Shown in pieces: positions 21,240 through 31,681 of a stretch of DNA of 64,000 nucleotides; the first letter of the stretch is position 1, and the number at the start of each line of letters is the position of its first letter. The notes beneath the pieces were generated by a model, which saw only the letters and a program-made list of their open reading frames with translations, did not search any database and was not told where the DNA came from. The position numbers were made by a program, and so were the translations under genes. The stretch comes from Zygaena filipendulae (taxonomy: Eukaryota > Arthropoda > Insecta > Lepidoptera > Zygaenidae), in the NCBI GenBank assembly GCA_907165275.2, contig OU015671.1, forward strand, positions 8,959,001 through 9,023,000, in the 5' to 3' direction.

Positions 21240-21959
21240 ATAATATACAAAAATCTATGTAACAAGCAAGTACAAGTGTGTTTTTATTTCACACAAAATA
21301 CTTTTTCTCAAATCAAGCTTTTTCAGAGTTTCAACTTCGTCGGTAAAAAAAAAAACTGTGCTAGTTTTTGAATATTTTTTCAATACTTACTATCAATTGA
21401 CTATGGTAGACTCTAGATACCGATTCTAATCTTAACACCCCACTACTGGTACATATTATGGTACATATGGTACATATAAATCTACATTTGCACGTCCAGT
21501 ACGGCAAAAACATGCTGGACTAATGTAATTTTACACCACTGTACACATATATATTGTAACCATGTTTTAAGCAAATAAATAAATGAAATTAAATGGTAAA
21601 TTTTTACATTTTAACTTATCAATTGTGCCGAACAATAAAATATGAATGACTGCGTTCAATGGAATCAAATTCATCGTGGATCTGTTAGAAATCCTCATAT
21701 AGAATTGGTCCGGCGCGGGTGGCGGATTGTCGGTGGTAATGGGTTCAATTTTGTTATCATGACGTTACTGGTGCGTCAGCGCGGAAGGAATTCGCTCTGG
21801 GAATGTGAAAGATCAAGGTCGGTGGGACTTTAAAGTATTCGTAATGTATTTGGCGGATGATATCAACCGTAATACTGATTGAAAATATTGTTTTTTTTAA
21901 ACCAGCTGAACTTGCGAAAAATATTTTGTGGTGCGTCTCGACTTGAAGCTGAACTTTAG
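21240..21959. other. no gene recognised
   Basis: AT-rich. A 63-codon frame at 21642-21833 shows no family features. Confidence 0.45.
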
Positions 21960-22180
21960 CAATTTCGGAGTTCCCGCGGGAATTCCGAGATAAAAACTAT
22001 CCGCGTGAGTTTGGAAACTCCCTCAGGAACTATTTTTTTCTAAAATAAAAGTAGCCCAAGTTACTCCTTATAATATCAACTATCTGCCAGTGAAGGTCCC
22101 ATTAAAATCGGTCCAGCCGTTTCAGAGATTAGTCGGAAAAACAGACAGACGGAAAATAAATGCAATTTTTTTTTATGCAA
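21960..22180 (-). mobile_element. Helitron-like subfamily C fragment
   Basis: 'aatttcggagttcccgcggg', 'gccagtgaaggtcccattaa' and 'cggtccagccgtttcagaga' match 61745-62026 in reverse complement. It is the target of the LINE insertion that follows. Confidence 0.6.
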
Positions 22181-22182
22181 GT

Positions 22183-22194
22183 ACCGTATTTATC
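22183..22194. repeat. target-site duplication of the outer LINE, left copy
   Basis: ACCGTATTTATC here is repeated exactly at 26202-26213, just beyond the A-rich tail of the outer LINE. Confidence 0.85.
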
Positions 22195-22449
22195 TCCTTC
22201 TTTTATACCGAAAAATATAATATTTCTCTCTCTGTTTTGTTTTTCTAGGTTCGGAATCCTTTTTTCGTGGTCTAAATTAATTTCTTTTATTTTAGTCAGC
22301 TCGTCCTGAATCGAACCAAATTTTTCATCAAGATTTTCGTTAATTTTCGATGTTATTCTATTTTCTAATTGTTGCAAAGATTCCTCAGAATCATTTTTGA
22401 TGTCGCATCTCAAGTCCTTTAATAATTTTGCTAATTCTGACATTTTCAA
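22195..22449 (-). pseudogene. LINE ORF1, N-terminal half, inverted
   Basis: From 22449 the minus strand encodes a start MKMSELAKLLKD, a coiled-coil segment rich in Leu, Glu and Lys (ENRITSKINENLDEKFGSIQ), and then RERNIIFFGIKEG, the first strand of an L1-ORF1p-type RNA-binding domain. The frame runs into target DNA at 22194, so residues after the junction are not element sequence. The missing continuation is found on the opposite strand at about 22991. Confidence 0.8.
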
Positions 22450-22990
22450 ATTTTCCTTTTTTTACTTTATGTTTAAAGCCCCATCTATCAGTTATGCTCT
22501 GTAATAGTTAGTCTTTGCTTTACCTTAGTTACTGAGTCATTAATCGATATCTAGATGATTTTATACGATAACAATATAGATGTCGCCCCTTGCACATATG
22601 ATGATGATGATGAAATTTAATCGATTTGTACTATAATAATTTTAGGTTACTTTTGCTTTTATTTTTTTCCATGTAAGTAGAACTTACATTGATGTACACT
22701 GTTTTTTCTTCAACTTTATTTTTATTTTAACCACTATCTTGTAATGTTTCTTGGCGTATTTGTCCAATACGAGCCAACACTTTGTTGCACTTATATTTTG
22801 CCGATTTATACTTTGTATCTGATGCTTTTGCCTAGTGTTAATTGTTTCTTCGATAGTTTTCACTAAACTTCACTGATATTTTATATTTTAATTTACTTTC
22901 GATCACTTTTCCCACTAAATTTACTTTAAAAAACAGGGAGCTCAAGAAAATAGTTGTTTACGTACCCACGCCGCCATCTTTACCTATCTT

Positions 22991-23582
22991 TTAAATCTTA
23001 CCACGAACTGGAATTAAAAATTTTAGATACGCTAAAATGTGAATTAAATATCATATATGATGAGATGGACCTACAAATGATCCGAAGAATGGGTAAATAC
23101 GAAGAAACCAAGGTGAGACCGATTATTGTAACGTTAGCTACTTATGGTAAAAAAGTTACTATATTAAGAAATAAAAAAAATATGAAATCTGAAACGATTT
23201 ACATAAAAGAAGATTACTCACCACAAGTCTTGGAAACCAGAAAGAAATTACAAGAACAACTTAAACTTGAAAGAGCAGCTGGAAAAATTGTCTATCTCCG
23301 CTACGACAAACTAATAATACGAGAATCAACCAAAAACAACAATGAAAAAAAAGAAGAAAAAACAACAACAGAAACAAAAAAAGAATACTGGAAATAACAC
23401 CACCTCATCACTATGAAAACATCTATAAAGAATCGATACAACAGGCACTCAAGAAAAATAAAACTCAAACAAACAAATCAGGGACTAGTCAATGTTCTAT
23501 GGATAGGTTCCTGGAAAAACAAAGTAGCTATACATCTTTGTACTCAGAACCGGATGAAACCTCTCTGACACTAGACGAATAG
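22991..23582 (+). pseudogene. LINE ORF1, C-terminal half, with one frameshift
   Basis: Starts SYHELELKILDTLK, directly completing the domain interrupted at 22195. It continues through IYIKEDYSPQVLETRKKLQE, typical of the L1 ORF1p C-terminal domain. The frame stops at 23397, but one missing A in the A-run at about 23376 explains this: the shifted frame continues through TPPHHYENIYKES to a stop at 23580-23582. The product would have been a nucleic-acid chaperone of the LINE RNP. Confidence 0.78.
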
Positions 23583-23737
23583 CAATTACCTACGTAAATT
23601 AAGTTAAACGGTAAAGAAGAAAAAATCGTACCACACCCTGAATAACCTTAAAACTAAGAAACAACATAATATAACAAACCTCCCCCAGAACGGCTCGTCA
23701 CCGCGGGGGTAGTAGACGACCACCCTCCAAGACCGCG

Positions 23738-23818
23738 AAAAAAAAAAAAATAAATAAATAAAAAAAAAAATAATAATAAAAAAAATGAAAAAAAAATAAA
23801 AAAAAATAAACAAGTAAT
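23738..23818. repeat. A-rich low-complexity tract
   Basis: About 80 bp of A with interspersed T and G, (AAAT)n and (AATA)n, within the outer LINE. It could mark the join created by internal deletion. Confidence 0.75.
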
Positions 23819-24114
23819 AAATGGAAGATCAGCAACGAATGCATTAGAAAAGAAGAAAATTGAAATAGAGATAGTAAATATACTATAATATTATTATGTA
23901 AAAACAAAAGCCGTGGGTTTCCCTGGAAAATAAAAGTATAAATATAATAATATATATAAAAACGTATAACAACTATATAAGAAGAGTATAACAATAAAAA
24001 CAATACAAAGAAAACAGAATATCAGAGAGTCTTGGAGGAGGCTTTACCGCAAAAGGCGGCCCTTACAGCATAACAAAGGAATAAACATCAGATCAAAAAA
24101 CAAGAATACATTAT

Positions 24115-24126
24115 AAACACTAATAT
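24115..24126. repeat. target-site duplication of the inner LINE, left copy
   Basis: AAACACTAATAT is repeated exactly at 26105-26116, after the poly(A) tail. Because the tail is also A, the unambiguous part is CACTAATAT. Confidence 0.85.
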
Positions 24127-24398
24127 GATACGTCACCGTGATTCTGACGTGACAAGGTCGTTTTGCTTTGCTCCTGTTTGATTATATTTTTATGTGTGAT
24201 AGTTGTATAATTTTGCGTTAATGGGTGTGAAATTGAGGATTTATTATATCTATGGACATAATTGTGTTATTTTTGTGGCTAAAGTTAAGTGATATAGATA
24301 CATTTTCGTAATATAAAATAATTAAAATTTTATCATATTTTAACTGACATTGACATTTGATATTTATTTCTTCTTAAAAAGTTTTCTTCCTAAAAGTG

Positions 24399-25919
24399 AT
24401 GGAAAGCGGTTGCGATGATGAGGACGGTAGCAGCCGTCATTCTAGTGTCGTGACTTTGCGTGCTTTGGTACATAATAATGATATTTCTGATTTGGATTGG
24501 GATGAAAATGATAGTTCGTTGAGAAATTCCTATAAAAGGGCGAGGAACGAGTCTAGTCCAGATGATGATATAGAGGACGGCAATTTTACTAAGGTTGATA
24601 AGCGAGGTAAGAAGGCTAAAATTATGACCCCACCATCTGGACACCCTCAAGCTCTAGGAAAGACATATCCGATTGATTCAGAATATGTAGAGGTGTCCAT
24701 TACTGCAAAAGAGATCCTTCCAAAACAGATTGCTCTTGCGAAACTTTTGCATAACGAGAAAATTCCAGATATTGTAAAGGTAGTTTACAAAAGTCCTTTT
24801 AAAACTTTAATAAGGTTTAAAACCAATGATTCTGCGGATAGAATGTTGTCGTGTGAAGCTTTTAGAAAAAAAGGTTGGTTCTGTAAGAAAACAAATGAAG
24901 TAAACGTTTCTTATGGTTTAGTCAAAGACGTGGACCTCGATTTGGATGATGAGAATATTAAGAATATCTTAGAATGTGATTTGGAGATTTTGTCTGTCAA
25001 GCGTTTGAGCAGAAGGGATGTTGAAGGCAAATGGATTAAGAGTGGAAGTATTCGCATATGTTTTAAAGGTCCTGTTATACCTCCATATGTTTATACATAT
25101 GGCATACGAATGAAGGTATTACCGTTTAATTTTCCCGTCACTCAATGTTCAAATTGTTGGAGATTTGGACATATTAAAGCTTTTTGTCCAATTAAGAAAC
25201 ATATATGTCCGAAATGTGGCGGCGAACATGAAAATTGCGAGACAGTTCAATTTAAATGTATAAATTGTAAAGGAGATCATATGTCTATGATTAAGAGCAA
25301 GTGTCCTGCATTTTTACGTGAAAAAGAAATAAGAGATATGATGAGTAAGCATAATTGCACATATAAAATGGCTCTAGCTAAAATTAGAGAGAGTAAAAAT
25401 GCTGTGGTGAGTCCGAATTTATTCACTATTGACGAATCAGTTAAGGCCAATACAATTGCAGCGAGAAGTTATTCAGATGTGGTCAAAAATAATTTATGGT
25501 TGAATGAGTGTTCGAATAGCGAGGAAGATAAGTGTGAAGATAGAATGTCACCAATTTTGAATTCACACAAAGTTTCAGTGCTTACGAAGAAACCAAAAAG
25601 TAAGTTCAAAACTATAAAGAGTAAACGAAAGAAGGCTGGTCGTGAAATTCAGGAGGAGGTTACATCTGAATTTTTACAGAAAAATAAGGACGAGTTTGTG
25701 AGTAAGTCGGCTGGAAATAAATCTTCAAAAATTGAATATTTTAGTTTCAGGAAGTTGTTGGGCAAACTGAAAGAAGTTTTCATTTCGAATAACGATATTG
25801 GGGACAAATTTACATTTATTTTGAAATACGTGGTTTCGGAAATAAAGAATTTTATCATGAGTTTTTTGAACATGGATGTTTTGATGGAGGTACTTGGATA
25901 CATTAAGGATGGCTCGTAA
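24399..25919 (+). CDS. LINE ORF1 gag-like zinc-knuckle protein, 506 aa
   Basis: An intact 506-codon frame from the first ATG (24399; a GTG at 24396 is ignored). The N-terminus is acidic and Ser-rich (residues 1-60), then a basic KRGKKAK stretch, an RRM-like segment (about 95-150, containing KTLIRFKTNDSADRM), and three zinc knuckles: C250-C253-H258-C263 (CX2CX4HX4C), C270-C273-H277-C280 and C287-C290-H294-C302. The tail (about 390-430) is Lys-rich. Such proteins coat LINE RNA in Jockey/I-type elements. The frame overlaps the ORF2 start by 11 nt (ATGGCTCGTAA), the arrangement used for coupled translation. No stop or frameshift, which points to a young copy. Confidence 0.9.
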   Translation: MESGCDDEDGSSRHSSVVTLRALVHNNDISDLDWDENDSSLRNSYKRARNESSPDDDIEDGNFTKVDKRGKKAKIMTPPSGHPQALGKTYPIDSEYVEVSITAKEILPKQIALAKLLHNEKIPDIVKVVYKSPFKTLIRFKTNDSADRMLSCEAFRKKGWFCKKTNEVNVSYGLVKDVDLDLDDENIKNILECDLEILSVKRLSRRDVEGKWIKSGSIRICFKGPVIPPYVYTYGIRMKVLPFNFPVTQCSNCWRFGHIKAFCPIKKHICPKCGGEHENCETVQFKCINCKGDHMSMIKSKCPAFLREKEIRDMMSKHNCTYKMALAKIRESKNAVVSPNLFTIDESVKANTIAARSYSDVVKNNLWLNECSNSEEDKCEDRMSPILNSHKVSVLTKKPKSKFKTIKSKRKKAGREIQEEVTSEFLQKNKDEFVSKSAGNKSSKIEYFSFRKLLGKLKEVFISNNDIGDKFTFILKYVVSEIKNFIMSFLNMDVLMEVLGYIKDGS

Positions 25920-26010
25920 TTTTAATAAGCAAACTAGAATAACGAATATTTTACAGTGGAATGCAAATAGCTTATGTCCTAAAATTAATGAATTTCAATT
26001 ATTGTATTAG
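25909..26010 (+). pseudogene. LINE ORF2, first 33 codons only
   Basis: The frame begins in the ORF1 stop region and reads ITNILQWNANSLCPKINEF, the typical opening of the apurinic-type endonuclease domain (I-L-Q-W-N-A-N-S). It ends at a TAG at 26008. The rest of the endonuclease, the reverse transcriptase and the C-terminal part are absent. Confidence 0.8.
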
Positions 26011-26091
26011 TAGTTTTATATTAAAAAATGTAACACATTACGAGGCTGGCTTGGCGCATGAGCGTAAAAAGCCTCACTAAAATAAATGATT

Positions 26092-26104
26092 TAAAAAAAA
26101 AAAA
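26092..26104 (+). other. poly(A) tail of the inner LINE
   Basis: An A-run directly before the right target duplication. It follows the 3' UTR words AGGCTGGCTTGGCGCATGAG. Confidence 0.85.
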
Positions 26105-26213
26105 AAACACTAATATAGACATAAGTTAAATATTAACAAATACAAACAATGTTTTTTTTAAGTAAGGGATAAATAAAGCTATATAAATAAATAAATAAAT
26201 AACCGTATTTATC

Positions 26214-27009
26214 ATACTATCATAATTATGCATTTAGTGAAAAGCCTTTAATTTGGAATTACAAACAGACACTTAAATTTTACAACTACTCAACCAACCA
26301 TAATTTACGTAACAAACAAACAAATAAACAAACTCACATTCGCATTTATAATATACTAACTGTCCCCCGCGGTTTCACCTAAAATTTCGGAGTTCCCTGG
26401 ACAAACCATAGATATGAACCTTTCTCAGGAATCACTCTATGTATTGGTGAAATCCGCATGAAAATCCGCATGAAATTTTTTTTGAGTTTATCGCGAACAA
26501 ACAGCAGAAACGACTTTATACTATGAAAAGATTAATAACTTGACTTAGTTATGGGGAGCTTTTATCAAATAATTTCCGTTATTTGATCCTAGTTCTTATT
26601 CACTCTTCGATCACAATCCAGAAAAATATTATCATACCTTCGCCTCAAACTTTTAATGTAAATATGACATCTGGCGCACAATATTGGAAGGTAATTTTAT
26701 AGAGTTGCCACAACGCATGCACTTACCAACTATATTAATAATTTTTGATCTATCTATCAAGACGCATATTATAGGAGTGAAACTAGAACTAGAAATTCAT
26801 ATTTAAATGTCATTTAGTATTCGATATCGACGTCTGTCCCCACGCGGTTTCACCCACTTGCATTTCTTTATTCCCGCCAAAATTATTCCAATGCAAAAAG
26901 TATACGATGTCAGATTTCTATCAGTGAATAAATTTTCAGAATAGTTCAGGAGTTCCAGAGATTATCCCTCTTTGAATGGAACTTAGAAACTTTACCTCTC
27001 TATAATATT
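26214..27009. other. no gene; decayed Helitron-like fragments
   Basis: Fragments with CCCCGCGGTTTCACC at about 26365 and CCCACGCGGTTTCACCC at about 26840. Otherwise AT-rich. Confidence 0.45.
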
Positions 27010-27205
27010 TCTAGCTGTACCCCGCGGTTTTACCTGCGTTAGTTTCTAAGTTTCCAAGAGACTTCCGGGATAAAACGTACCTTATGTCCTTTTCTTTATC
27101 CTTGACAGCGTGTATTCCAAATTTCATGATGGTCGGTTGAGAATTTAAAGCGTAAAAAGGTTACAGACAGACAGATAATACTTTCACATTTATAATACTT
27201 ATGAC
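27010..27205 (-). mobile_element. Helitron-like repeat
   Basis: Starts TCTAGCTGTACCCCGCGGTT, has GGATAAAACGTACCTTATGT, 'acagacagacagata', and ends with TTTATAATACTTATGA. Confidence 0.65.
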
Positions 27206-27385
27206 GAATGGCGGTGTTTGGGCAAACCTGTAAAGGTTTTTAACACCTATAAGAAATTAGTAACGGAAAACAATGTATATTTACTTTAAATAAATAAATA
27301 AATAATTACGTTATTTGGGAGTGGTAACTCCATGAGATCATTCATTCTTAGCTGCCCCACGAACTGAATGAAATTGTATATGTGA

Positions 27386-28725
27386 ATCCCATCAAAAACA
27401 AACTTGTAAAAAAGTCCCAAGTCTCGCAACTCAGTTCTTCTACAGTAAAACGTTGTGAGATCAATGTAATACCAAGTCGGTTAATTTATTCAGTGCCTAC
27501 TTAAGAGTCCTTCTGTCTAAAGTTATCATGTCATAAGCTAATCTAATAACATTTTATAGTGACCATATCAAATTTAAAAATCTTTTATGTTTTAAATAGA
27601 TTGATTGGCTTGGCGATCACGTGAAAATACAATGTATCTCACAAGTAATACATATTATAATTAAATTAGATTGTTTAGAACCATAATTATGTATTTACAT
27701 TTACATTTACATTATTATTTATTAATATCTGGGCAACCGAGCTTCGCTCGGCTTAAATAGCTGTTCCCCGCGGTTTAACCCACGTTAATTTCGGAGATCC
27801 CGCGGGTATTCTGAGATAAAAGTACTACCCTATGACCTTTCTTGTACCCTTGACAACGTGTAGTATGCAATAATTAATTCACCCGCGTTGATATCAGAGT
27901 TCGCGCGGGAATTCCAGAAATGAATCCTAGCTAGATCGATTTATGGCCCCCGAAATCCCCTGTATACAAAATTTCATGAAAATCGTTGGAGCATTCAGAT
28001 TAGGGTAATTTTATCTCGGAATTCCCGAAGGATCTCCGAAATTCACGCTGGTGAAATCTCATGAAATTTTGCATGCACGTTGTCAGGGGTAAAGAAAACC
28101 TAGGGATATAGGGTACTAACTACTTTGCATCTCTGAATTCCCGCGGGATCTCCGAAATTAACGCGGGTTAAACCGCGGGGAACAGCTAGTCTCATATATT
28201 TATATGGGATTACAAAGTTATTTGTGTAGTTGGTACATATAACTGCATATGTAACTTTGTAATTCCATACATTTATATGGGATTACAAAGTTATTTATGC
28301 AGTTGGTGTATCTAGAAAACTGGACCGAAATTGCAAAATATTTTAATTTTTCCTTGATTTATACAATAAACACTAATTGTATTCTAAATTTCAAACTTCT
28401 ATGTCTGCTAGAAGTGCCTTAGAGTTTTGATGATCGGTCAGTGAGTGAGTGAGTGAGTGAGTGAGTGAGTGAGTGAGTGAGTGACCTACAAAATTAAGAA
28501 ACTTTGACTAGTTATAATTCTTGAACTACTGGTTCAAATCGAATGAAATTTAAATTATACCGTCTTTATACAATACCTGCTTGTTTACTAAAAATTCAGG
28601 CTTCTAGTTTTATCCACAACGAAGTTATAGGGGGTCGAAAATGGCCTGAATTGCTTCGAGAAAAGGGTAGTACGGCCGTGCCGCTTTTGTTGCTCGACTT
28701 GGCGGGGGCACTGCCGTGCCCCCAG
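27386..28725. mobile_element. composite repeat block, copy 2
   Basis: The same order as 13262-14898: the ATCCCATC-type MITE (27386 to about 27690, here lacking its right inverted end and with its interior reversed), a short spacer of ACATTT repeats, then the 997-bp segment from CTGGGCAACCGAGC (27729) to GTGCCCCCAG (28725). The segment is nearly identical to copy 1 and contains a nested Helitron-like part (27762-28190), paired ATATTTATATGGGATTACAA words and the (GTGA)n run. Confidence 0.82.
28440..28483. repeat. (GTGA)n microsatellite
   Basis: About 11 GTGA units, longer than the allele in copy 1. Confidence 0.9.
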
Positions 28726-29344
28726 ATGTAGGTACTTAACTTGCCAAATTTCAGCTTCCTAGGTCAAGGAGTTTTCGAGATTTCGTATTTAATCAGTCAT
28801 CCATCCATAGATATAATTACATGAATATGGATAGACGGACATGGATGGTGTAGAATATATATGTATATATCACTGAGCAAACAATCACTACGTTTTAAGA
28901 GTTGGCAGTTTCATACTAATCGCTGAAATCTATGAAAGCAGTTTGTGCCAACCTTAACCTTGCCAATGTAAGACGCGGTCAGGGGGATTTGGTTAAGTAT
29001 TCCAAAGTTGGTAAGGAAGATTGCATAGATCCATAGTGATTTTTGCTTCAAGGCACTTAACTAGGCAGAGTCGATGGCTGGGCGTTACAGCTCTATATAA
29101 TTCTAGCTTAAGGCCCGTTTAACAGGGTGGAAGCGATTCCATCGTCGATTGTTATGAACTTTCTTTCTTAGTTCGCCCTCATAACCTCCGTCCGGCGCCG
29201 GACCGGCGAGGCTATTAAAGAACTCAATATCGTCCCGTAGTCAATCGGAGAATTGGATTTCTTTTTGCACAGTTTAAAAATAAGTTCTTTTATTATCTAT
29301 ATCTATACTTATGATAAAACTGTAGAGAGGTCAATTTTGTACAT
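28726..29344. other. no gene recognised
   Basis: Includes a GC-richer stretch (28920-29240) with CGCCGGACCGGCG at about 29198. Its character resembles retroelement LTR or leader DNA, but I found no terminal repeats or coding motif. Confidence 0.35.
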
Positions 29345-29880
29345 TGAATATATACAATACACACCGGCAGAATTAGCGGAACATAAAAAGGCAGAGTATA
29401 GAAATAATTACGTATATATACATATTAAAACAAATTATTATCAGGCATGAAGTAATAAACTAATATACATCTTTTAACATCGACTTTAAGAAGTTTTTAG
29501 TTAAATTTTATTAAAAGTAATCAAAATTAAAAAAAAAATCTCTAGTTTGTGAGAACACAGACAATGTTGCAAATAAAAGTTGAATCACGAAGGCGAAACA
29601 CACTTTATTAATCGTTCATTTATTTAGTGTTAAAATCACAGTAATCTTTAATTTGCAACATTATTTGTGTGCCCACAAATTAGAGAAAAAGTGTTTTTTT
29701 ATTATTATTTTAAATAAAATTTAATAATTTAATTACAAACTTTTAAAGTGTTAAAAGATGTATATTAATTTACTACTTCACGTCTAATTATTATTTGTTT
29801 TAATATATATACGTAATTATTTCTATACTCTGCCTTTTTATGTTCCGCTAATTCTGCCGGTGTGTATATTATATTAAAAA
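29345..29880. mobile_element. foldback/MITE with about 230-bp imperfect inverted arms
   Basis: The left arm begins near CAATACACACCGGCAGAATT and the right arm ends near AATTCTGCCGGTGTGTATAT. The inner parts (TAATATACATCTTTTAACA against TGTTAAAAGATGTATATTA, and the CAATGTTGCAAATAAA region) also pair. The two frames at its ends are mirror images of the same repeat, not genes. Confidence 0.8.
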
Positions 29881-30139
29881 TTAATATTGGAGGATGAATG
29901 GTGATCGATACTGATGAAATGCAATCAGTAAATTTTTTTGTCTGTCTGTCTGTCTGTATGTGCACGCATGGGTCAAAAACTACTGAAGGGATTTTAACCA
30001 AACTTGGTACGATTTTAGTCCATACTCCTGGGCAGGTTATAGGCTATATAACATAACGCTAAGACACATAGGAGCTGAGCAGCTGACGATAAATTTGAAA
30101 CAAGTTGGATGAAAATGCGCTTTCGAGCTCTTATTCTCT

Positions 30140-30275
30140 CATACGCTTACTCAATCACGCAAAAACGGCTGAACGGATTTGGATAAAATTTAGCATGCAT
30201 GTTGTCAGGGGTACAGAGAAGGGCACTTTTAGGGTACTTTTTATCTCGGAAATTACCGCGGGTGAAACTGCCTTA
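30140..30275 (+). mobile_element. Helitron-like repeat, internal fragment
   Basis: ACTCAATCACGCAAAAACGG, 'gttgtcaggggtacagagaa', then TTACCGCGGGTGAAACTGCC. Both ends are truncated. Confidence 0.65.
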
Positions 30276-30518
30276 ATAATAATTAATTATCATTGGGAAT
30301 GTTTTTTTTTATAATTTTGTAGTATTGCAACATAATAAAAATTTATGTTCAATTAAAATTATACGATTTAAATATTATTTTTCATTGCGGCTGACCTAAG
30401 TTTTAACCCGGTAAATATCTTAAATTGGATATCAGGTAGGTACCTACATATCTACACAGAAACCGCAAAAACCAGTTGGTCTGTGATATTGTTTGTTAAT
30501 GGTCACCCATGGTTATGG

Positions 30519-30648
30519 ATGGGCAATCAAATCAACACGCCAGAAGCCCGGTGCTTGGGTTTAAACCTGTGATAAACATCCCGTAAACGCCTAGGTGTTT
30601 TTCGGGTTTAAACCCAAGCACCGGGCTTCTGGCGTGTTGATTGCCCAT
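30519..30648. mobile_element. 130-bp palindromic hairpin element
   Basis: The arms ATGGGCAATCAAATCAACAC and GTGTTGATTGCCCAT enclose matching CGCCAGAAGCCCGGTGCTTG / CAAGCACCGGGCTTCTGGCG and GGGTTTAAACC blocks. They form a nearly perfect stem of about 45 bp with a short loop. Confidence 0.85.
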
Positions 30649-31443
30649 CTATACCTACCCATGATACATTTAGGCTCAGTTGTGTAACCTAAATACACTT
30701 GCCCACATCTAGGTGAATTAGTTAAATGGAGCTAATTAGGAACGTGTACAAAGTTCTTTACAAAACACGCCGCGTTCCATAGAGATACCTACATTGTTCA
30801 TACAAAATACTTAGTCTTGAGCGTCTTATACACATTAATTCTTATGGCACAAGTATAGATGTACAGACAGCACCAAAAACATCTAGCTATTTAGCCTCTT
30901 CGAAAAAATATATTTGCTGCCCTATCACTTCATAAGTTATGAGCGTGTTATTCCAGAGATAGAATGGTGCAAGGAGTAACGCGTGTGCGAAACCGCGGGG
31001 CACAGCTAGCAATTAAATGAAATTCAAGTATAACTTGTGCAAGAGTGTTTGTATAAAAAGATACCAGTATTGGGGTATTGAGTTAAGACTAGATTCGATA
31101 TCTAGAATAGTCAATTGATAGTAAGGATTGAAAAAAATATTCAAAAACTAGCACAATTTTTTTTACAGACATTTGAAGTTGAAACTCTGCAAAAGCTTGA
31201 TTTGAGCATTTTAAAAGTTTGTGTGAAATAGAAAAAACACACTTCTACTTGCTTGTTACATATATTTTTATCTATTATTGTAGATTGAGATATATGAAAT
31301 TGAAGAAAATTGAGCATTTATTAATAATAATCAATTAAAATCACGGACGCAATGTTTCACCGAACCTTACAAAACTGCTTGTATCTCGGAAACTAAATGC
31401 CGAGAACTGGTACCTCTTAGCTTGGACGCCCAGATATTATATT

Positions 31444-31681
31444 TGGACATAGATAAGCAATAGTGTGTTAACCCACACTGGAAAAATTTTGAGTAAATCG
31501 TGTTTTAAAATTATAGCGTCATTTTCTGTCAACATTTTTTATGCTCAATATTTAGTCACATACTTAAACAATGTAATAAGGTAAACGCATAATTAAAAAA
31601 CGTTCCCTAACACTCAATATATCGTTCTGAATAGGTAACTTAATTTTGTGGGTTAACATGTTATTGCTTATCTGCGTCCAT
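31444..31681. mobile_element. MITE-2 copy 1 (GTTAACCCACA ends)
   Basis: The ends GGACATAGATAAGCAATAGT...TTAACCCACA and TGTGGGTTAACATG...GCTTATCTGCGTCC are imperfect inverted repeats of about 36 bp. Four copies exist in the window (31444, 32514 inverted, 44438, 53413), each about 235-245 bp. Confidence 0.85.

Larger units (their letters stand above)
24127..26104 (+). mobile_element. inner LINE (Jockey/I-like gag), intact ORF1, ORF2 deleted
   Basis: About 1.98 kb between 12-bp duplications. The order is 5' UTR (24127-24398), ORF1 (24399-25919), the first 33 codons of ORF2 (25909-26010), a short 3' UTR and a poly(A) tail (26092-26104). The element starts at an apparently full-length 5' end, so it is not the usual 5' truncation. 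Almost all of ORF2 is missing through an internal deletion. It lies in the 3' part of the outer LINE, so it is younger than that element. Confidence 0.85.
22195..26201 (+). mobile_element. outer LINE (L1-type ORF1) with 5' inversion, ORF2-less, bearing a nested LINE
   Basis: Flanked by 12-bp duplications. From the left: ORF1 N-terminal half plus 5' UTR in inverted orientation (22195 to about 22990), then the ORF1 C-terminal half in direct orientation (about 22991-23582), then 3' sequence, the nested LINE (24127-26104), and a terminal AATAAAG plus (AAAT)n tail at 26170-26201. This is the layout produced by twin priming during target-primed reverse transcription. Without the nested insert it is only about 2 kb, and no endonuclease or reverse transcriptase sequence is visible. 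A short stretch near 24025 (ESLGGGFTAKGG) may be the last codons of ORF2. Confidence 0.82.

Noticed and set aside
23604..24003. Phe/Tyr-rich minus-strand frames that look like membrane segments
   Set aside because: They are reverse translations of A-rich, low-complexity LINE sequence.
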